A DNA stretch of 64,000 nucleotides from Manis javanica (Eukaryota > Chordata > Mammalia > Pholidota > Manidae): NCBI RefSeq assembly GCF_040802235.1, contig NC_133157.1:32691501-32755500 (forward strand), in the 5' to 3' direction. A program made the translations under genes and the position numbers. Within the stretch, counting starts at the first letter, position 1. Every line of letters starts with the position of its first letter. A model generated the notes under the pieces. It was not told where the DNA came from, did no database searches, and saw nothing but the letters and a program-made list of their open reading frames with translations. Of this stretch, positions 58,026 to 64,000 are shown one piece after another.

Positions 58026-59231
58026 GGTAGTTTTCAAACTTTAGAACATTGGAACTCCTTCTTGAAATAAAATCAGAATTAAAACTGATTAAGCTGGAAG
58101 CTGTCCTTGTTTGTTGGAGGTTAGGGCTGCTGGGGGACCTTTTCACATCCCTTTCCTATTTGGCCCCTCTTACACCCTCCCTCCCAAATGATTTCTATAT
58201 CCAAGGTCTGCAATTAATTCCTCCATGATTTAGTTGTTGAGAGATGACTTGGTAAGACACTTAGTGAAACTGTCTGAAGGAATAGGGATGCTGCGGCTTT
58301 GGAGAAGTTACTAGAACAACATCAAGCATCTGCTAGTAAGCACATTCAGCAAAATCAGTTGAATCATTTCATCTTTGCCCAAATTGGAGAGCTAGATTGA
58401 GACCCCAGAGGGTAGGATGGATGGAGCCCCATGGTGACATAGCTGAACTTCAAGGCTGCATGAGGTACGGTTTAGCATCAATTATAATTATGTGCAAAAA
58501 GTAATAATGTTATAGTCTGAAATTTTCACCAAAATCAAAAAGGTAGATTAACATGTTTGTTCCAACCTAATGACTTTTCAACTATGAGAGCCCCGGGGCT
58601 GCTCCAGAGGCTGAGACAATGTGTGCTGTGGCTGTAATCACTCGGAAACTTGATGCCCCCAGAGCCTGTGTTTTCTACCCTATTTTCATAGATGTGATGA
58701 TATCACATGGCCCCTGCTCCTTAACCATAAATGTTTTGAAGCGCGGTCTTGTGTGGTCTCTTTGTCCTTGGAATGCTGCTGTGGTTGGTCCAGACCCACT
58801 GGTACTCACTCCATTGGTTCTTAGGCACATTTCCCATTTCTGCTTGCCCACGTCAGCTACTTAATCCGAATCATCCTCACCTCTCACGCATGGTCTGTGC
58901 TCCCAGCCTACCTGGTCACACTTGCTTGCAGTTGTTATCAAGCCCTGTTCAGCTACTGCTGGCCCCATCTTTCTCATTCTCCTTAACTGTGTCTCCCACT
59001 CTATTATTTAATTTGGTCACTTAGCTCTGCCTTCTGTCATCCCTGCCACCCATACAGAGTGGCACTGTCCAGAGGCCATAAGGGTGCAAACAGCGACAAT
59101 GTGAAAGTGCATGGGATCTAGGCCCTCGTACTCAGGTAAGACAAATGGGGATAAGTGTGATGTGGTTGCCATGTTGCCAGGCAGCACAGGATGTCTGCTT
59201 TGTGACCAGAGCTGGGGCAGATCAGGGAAGA
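58026..59231. other. Intergenic, mostly unassigned
   Basis: No coding exon recognised on either strand. About 58860-59000 has L2-like wording in plus orientation. Confidence 0.4.
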
Positions 59232-59341
59232 CTTCCCAGAAAAGGAGGCATCTAAGGGGATTAGAGTGGGTTTGGTAAATCCAGGGCTTCCCAGAAGAGG
59301 AGGCATCGGAGGGAATCAGAGTGGGTTTGGTGAATCCAGGG
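59232..59341 (+). repeat. Two-copy 55-bp tandem repeat
   Basis: Unit 1 (59232-59286) begins CTTCCCAGAAAAGGAGGCAT and unit 2 (59287-59341) begins CTTCCCAGAAGAGGAGGCAT. Both end with AATCCAGGG. They differ at about seven positions. The duplication also explains a repetitive peptide in the long minus-strand frame (59017-59610), which I regard as non-coding. Confidence 0.92.
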
Positions 59342-62055
59342 CTGGGGGAAACAGCATGTGAAAGGAGAGGGGTGGGGAAGTACAATGGTGGCTTCTGGGA
59401 ACTGAAGTGGCAGGTGGGAGAGTGGTTTTTAGGCCACACCCCTAAATACCATGGGAGGAGGCTGAGCTTGATGCTGTAAGTGGTGGGCAGTCTGAATCTA
59501 ATTAAGTCTTTCGTTGTCAACTGGGCTTGAAGAAGAAGATAATTTGAAAACCAGTGTTCAATCCCAAATGTATCACTTCCTGCCTTTAAAAAAGTCTGAT
59601 TTTTAGTCAAAATGGATTTTTTTCTTCAGGTTTTATGGTGAAACTAATCCTATGTCTTTAAAACACATTGCTCTCCCCCTCCCCAGGGATGGGTGACACA
59701 GGAAAAATTAATAAGAATGAGCAAATCGAATGACAGTGAACAGTCTCCTTTAATGAATTTCCTCATTCCCAGCCTTTGCCAGGGCCTCTTGAATGTTAAG
59801 TCAGAAAATGATGATTATGTGATATTTTAATTAATTAAGGGAAACTGAAGTGCCCTTGTGTCTAGAGCTGAGTAATGACTTCAGAACATGGCAGCTAGCA
59901 CCCAAGGCAGAACCGGATACCAGTAGTTACCCACACAGCTCACGGGAGCTGATGTCTCTCCCTGGCATGTGAATTCCTTTATGATCAGGGCTGCCTCTGA
60001 GCTCAGCTGTGGCTGTGTCCAGGGGCTGAGAAGTGTATGCTCCCAGGAGGCAGTTACCTGGCTCTCCTTCCACTGTGGCTATCTCTTCCTCATACCTAAA
60101 TCCCCCCATATTAAGGAGTGGTTGGTTCTCAAGGGAAGAAAAAAATTGTTAGGATGGGAGATGGGAGGCACAGAAAGCTCTCTTATCTTTATTCATAAAT
60201 CCACCCACCATACATATCTGCAGAGCACCTACTATGGGCCAGGCTTTGCTCAGTGCTGAGGGGTCTACTGTTGGCCACAACCCAGGATCCAGGACCTGGG
60301 GCAGCAGACCTGGACCTGTCTCTGTGCTACCCAAGTGCTGCAGGCATCCCTTGGCCAGATGGATGTCAGCTTTGGAACTGGAAGACCTGGAACCAAGGGC
60401 AAGGCCTGCTGCAGTGTCTGGGGCTGGGTCACTTCCTCCGCTCTCCGAGCTGCTATCTCCACATTCGCCGGAGGGTTGGCCTCACTGCCCTGTCCTGCTG
60501 CCCTGAGGGTTCAATGAGTGAATGGATGTGCGCTGTCCACTCAGGAGGGGACGCTGCTGCGCGCTGCATGCCAGGTGGCAGGGGCACAGGGAGACAGACC
60601 AGATGTGCTAGGGGGCTGTGAGAGACAGTCTAGAGGGTCAAAACATCTGACCCATTTCATTGTATGCTAGCAGACAAGAGCTGCCACAAGGAAGACTAAA
60701 TGAAGGGCGGCTGCTATGAGCTCTGAGGTGCCAGAGATTGCTGATTAAGACAGTTGGAGAAAGCACCCTGGAGGAGATGGGCCCTCAGCAGGGCTCCAAG
60801 AAAATGGGCTGAACTGGGAGATGGAAGAAGGAAGGAGAAAGGAACAGCCTGGGCAAGGCTGGAAGGTGGGGAGCAAACAGTCCATGAGACGATTAAACTC
60901 TAAAAGTGCCTATGAGATACATTCTAACCACCGTGCCCACCTGCATGGAGGTGCTGTGTGTGCCAGCAGTGGGGCAAGCTGTCCACTGAAACCTGGGGAC
61001 ACTTCTGCAGTGTCCCAGTGTCCCCACAATGACCTTCCCCAGCTCTCTCAGCACCTTGGTTGGGTGAGGGTGTTTTCGCCAGCGGACTGAATGGAGGTGA
61101 TGGCCCCGTGCCGAGGGCAGGGCCAGAGAAGTAGCTGTGCCTTTGCCTGCCTGCCTTCTGCATCTGTCAGCTGACATAGAGGTCTCTGAGGCCCCACAGG
61201 GATTCGACAAGTGGATCCATAGGGTCCATGAGCCCCTTGAAAGGATGCAAAATTTTGTGTGGATGTACATATGTGCATTTTTTCCTGATGAAAAGGTCTG
61301 TAGATTTCATTAGCCTCTCAAAAGAATACACAAAGTCAAAAATGGTTAAGAACAATTGTAGGCTATGGAGCCACAGGATGGAAGAAACCTGTCTCTGAAT
61401 GTCTATGAGGGGAACAAGGACCAATTAACTAGACACCCGCATTAGACTGTTACAAGAAATTAACCATTGTTAACCATTAAGTATTTGTTAACTGTTGGTT
61501 AATTGCTTAAATAAGATGAAGCAACAAACTGTTGCTATGTTGACCCCCTCAAACTTGGGGGTTCATTTGTTGTGACAGCTAACATTATACCCATACAGAT
61601 GAGTACTTGGCTGGGAGCCAAGAGACCTGTAATCCAGGCCCTGCTCTGGCCCCACGGAGCTCTGTGGCCTTGGACTGGTTCTTGGTCTGCTCCTCTGATG
61701 AAGTAAGTGGGGCAGCCAGAGGTTCTCAAAGGCCCTCATACTGTGCCTTCTGGCTTTCCTTCCAAGTCTTCCAACTCTAGATTAATGTACAGAGCACTGG
61801 GGGTTGGGGAGATTAAGTGGTATTTTCAACCTGCAGCAGTCTGGCTTCTGCCCCCACCCCTGCGTACAGACTGCCCTTACCAAGGTCTCCATGGACCCCT
61901 GCATCTTCAGACAGGGGACACTTCCCAGTCCTCCTCCTACTTGATCTCTTAGAAGCAGCTCTGCCAGTGGCTCCCTCCCTTTGGAAACTCCTGCCTTCCT
62001 TGGCTTCTTGACCCTTCTCTCTCAAGTCTTCCTTCTGTTTCTTGAGCTATTTCTT
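59342..62055. other. Intergenic, mostly unassigned
   Basis: No gene found. Old SINE-like words appear near 60190-60260 ('agagcacctactatgggcca') and 61600-61700. The segment 60240-60620 is GC-rich with several overlapping open frames but no recognisable protein and no CpG clustering that would suggest a promoter. Confidence 0.4.
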
Positions 62056-62059
62056 CTTA

Positions 62060-62700
62060 GTGACCTGTATGGAATTCTCACTCTCCACGCATCCCTGGAT
62101 GCTGGCCGGGTCAAGATCAAGCTATCCTTGCCCTCCCTACAATCTGTTGTCAACACAGCCCCAGCGATCCTTTTAAAACACACGTCAGATCATGTTACTG
62201 CTCTATTCAAAACCCTCCAAGGGCCCTTTCATCATTCGGAGGAAAGGTCCTAATTGGCACAGTGACAGTCAGAGCTCTATCTGCCCCTACCCTAGCCCCA
62301 TCTCTTCTCTGTCCTCATCCCCTTTGTTCATTCCATTCTAGCTCTCTGGCCTCCCTGTGTTCCCTCAACTCCCAGACCTGCTCTAGCCTCAAGGCCTCTG
62401 CACCTGACATTTCCATTCCACTCTTAGTCTTTCATCATTTCTTCCATGAGACCATCCCTGAACACCCTACTGAAAATTATAATTCCTGCTTCCTCAACCC
62501 ACCCCTTTCCCTTGTTCCCCTTCCCAGCAGGACTTTCTTCTATAATAACCATATCTCTCTGATAGACTAAATGTTTCACTTACTTTACATATGGTCAGCC
62601 TCCCCCATCAGGGAGGATGTGCAAGACTTGTGTTTAGTTCTCAGAACCCTGAACAGTTCCTAGACATAGTCGGCACTCAGTAAAATGTATTGAGTAAAGG
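62060..62700 (+). repeat. L2 LINE 3' portion
   Basis: Plus orientation, landmarks in order: 'cagatcatgttactgctcta', 'ttcaaaaccctccaagggcc', 'aggcctctgcacctgacatt', 'gttcctagacatagtcggca' and 'ctcagtaaaatgtattgagt'. This is the fullest L2 copy in the window. Confidence 0.7.
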
Positions 62701-62729
62701 AATAAATAAACAAACTCACCAGCTTGTCA

Positions 62730-63275
62730 GAAAACTTGCTCTTCCAGCTAGGTTCCCTTTCACAGCGCTGGCACCACCTCCCACTTGGTTACCCCAGCCA
62801 AGAACATGGGGCCACCCTTTCAGCCTCCCCTTGAAGTAGCCCTGCAGGCCTAGCTCTGGGCTCCAAGGGTCTCCCACCTATCTTCCCACCCGGTTCCTGT
62901 CAGCATTGCTTTGGCACAGGCAGCAGTATCCTGAGTGGCCCCTCAGGCCCCAGGCTCACCTCTCAACCCATCCTCCCATTGAAGCAGAGCCAGCTTTAAA
63001 ACCAATATGACCCTATTGTTTTCCACTGGAAACCCTCATGGCTTTCCATGGCTGGACAACACGTGTACTTTCTCGCAGGGTATACAGCCCCTTCACCCTC
63101 CCAGGCCTCTCCCTTCGCACACCATTCCTAACGCCCTCCATGCTTTCTCACAAACTCCATGCCCTTCCCTCTCCCAGAAACACCCTTCCCGTGTCTCTGC
63201 CTGATCACCTCCTTCCCATACAGCAGGATCCCATGCCTCTCCCACCGGGCCTTTCCCTTGGGTGGGGCTGGGTGC
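62730..63275 (+). repeat. Second L2-like fragment
   Basis: Similar wording repeats ('gttttccactggaaaccctc', 'atggctttccatggctggac', 'ccgtgtctctgcctgatcac'). Diverged, with approximate limits. Confidence 0.45.
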
Positions 63276-63440
63276 AACAGAGAGATCAGAAGACCTGAGT
63301 TTGAGTACTGGCTCTGCTTACTAGCTGTACATCTCTGGGCCTCCATGTTAATTTACCAAGTGTGGAATGATGATAATAAATACTTGAGGGTAGTTAGAAG
63401 CATCAAATGAGATAATGTTATTGCAGATGCCTTATAAATA
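63270..63440 (+). repeat. MIR SINE
   Basis: Plus-orientation MIR: 'cctgagtttgagtactggct', 'ctgcttactagctgtacatc', 'ctgggcctccatgttaattt' and 'aagcatcaaatgagataatg'. Confidence 0.8.
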
Positions 63441-63469
63441 TTGTGGGTGTTAGTGTTTCTTCCTTTGTG

Positions 63470-63610
63470 TGATCTCATGGTCTTCTACTTGTGCTTATCA
63501 CAGAACTTTTCACCCTGTTCTGTTACTGTCTCCCTGCCAGACTGTGAGCTCCTGCAGAGTAGGGACTCCATTCAATTCTCTTTCCCTGCAACCTGACTAC
63601 AGCTAGCACC
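63470..63610 (+). repeat. L2 LINE 3' end fragment
   Basis: Contains the L2-typical 'ccagactgtgagctcctgca' and 'gagtagggactccattcaat' words. Old. Confidence 0.6.
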
Positions 63611-64000
63611 TTAGCCTTTTTTTAAAAACCAATCATCTGAGCAAACTAATTAACAAGGTGGCCACCAGAGGTCAGCCGCACACCCAGAATAGAGCCAAAC
63701 AAAATTAAAGTTTTTTAACGGCCCTAGGGCCTGGGATCTAATCAAGAACAGTGTGACACAGAAGCAGCCCTGATGGATCCTGCAAAGATCTGGGTGTCTG
63801 AGCTTGTTCAGCACTGCGGTGGGCTCTTTAGGCTTTGAGGTTTGATTAGATGCTCTCTCAGTGTGCCCTGCTTTCTAGCCTGTAGTGGACACATGTGGGA
63901 AACTAAGTCAAACTGAGCTGCATACTGAACCTCTCAGCTTCCATTTCCTCATCTGAAGAAAGGTTAACCCCACTGCATTGCCTACTTTATAGATTGTGGA
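63611..64000. other. Right edge of window, unassigned
   Basis: No gene seen. Conserved synteny would place ALDH1B1 further right, but none of its coding sequence is present here. Confidence 0.5.

Noticed and set aside
59017..59610. 197-codon minus-strand frame with repeated peptide blocks
   Set aside because: The peptide repeat simply reflects the 55-bp tandem DNA duplication. No domain, splice context or conserved motif.
60253..60621. 122-codon plus-strand frame in GC-rich sequence
   Set aside because: No domain, no CpG-island or splice evidence, and three overlapping frames are open at once.
62060..64000. Possible 3' end of ALDH1B1 on the minus strand (expected neighbour)
   Set aside because: No aldehyde dehydrogenase coding sequence is present. 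The region is covered by L2 and MIR fragments.

Overview
This is ordinary nuclear DNA from a placental mammal. It has short exons with consensus GT/AG splice sites, large introns, many LINE-1 copies, old MIR and L2 fragments, and one CpG island. None of the young SINE families I know from primates, rodents, carnivores, ruminants, pigs or horses is visible, and the only fairly young repeats are LINE-1. The LINE-1 3' ends look to me like those of pangolins (Manis). That is recognition from memory, not a comparison, so I would trust only 'laurasiatherian-like mammal, possibly pangolin'.

The window holds two protein-coding genes arranged head to head. On the minus strand, from about 28.4 kb leftwards and off the left edge, lies a STRA6-family gene. 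I identify it as STRA6L (retinol-binding protein receptor 2, RBPR2). Nine consecutive coding exons can be placed exactly (23457-23532, 21499-21599, 18755-18885, 12731-12851, 11220-11265, 8820-8948, 8030-8100, 6547-6658, 2261-2414). They join in one open frame of about 313 codons with every splice phase compatible. The 5' end is less certain: a probable first exon lies at 28184-28355, and a possible 28-nt microexon lies at 26745-26772. The C-terminal half of the gene is outside the window.

On the plus strand, IGFBPL1 (insulin-like growth factor binding protein-like 1) is complete in four coding exons (42766-43210, 51782-51891, 52610-52726, 54340-54489). It encodes a 273-residue secreted protein with a signal peptide, an IGFBP module, a Kazal-like module and an Ig-like C2 domain. 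Its first exon sits in a CpG island.

Layout: 1-28.4 kb is the STRA6L gene, with introns loaded with LINE-1 fragments and MaLR-type LTRs. 28.4-42.4 kb is intergenic, with MIR, L2, one LTR and a composite LINE-1 insertion at 37.4-39.5 kb. 42.4-54.5 kb is IGFBPL1, with its 3' untranslated region beyond that. 55-64 kb is gene-poor, with L2, MIR and microsatellites, and I found no further gene there. The neighbouring pair IGFBPL1-STRA6L matches the mouse chromosome 4 order as I remember it (Aldh1b1-Igfbpl1-Stra6l-Ccdc180). The two genes are not known to work together: one product is a membrane receptor for vitamin A transport, the other a secreted growth-factor-binding-like protein.

I did not find an undescribed biological system. 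The most interesting points are the intact STRA6L frame (as I recall, the human copy is a pseudogene), its 46-nt microexon and unresolved 5' end, a 205-bp intronic duplication, two LINE-1 insertions whose target-site duplications can be read directly, and a (TG)19 tract just after an IGFBPL1 splice donor. Repeat family names are from memory and repeat boundaries are approximate unless stated.
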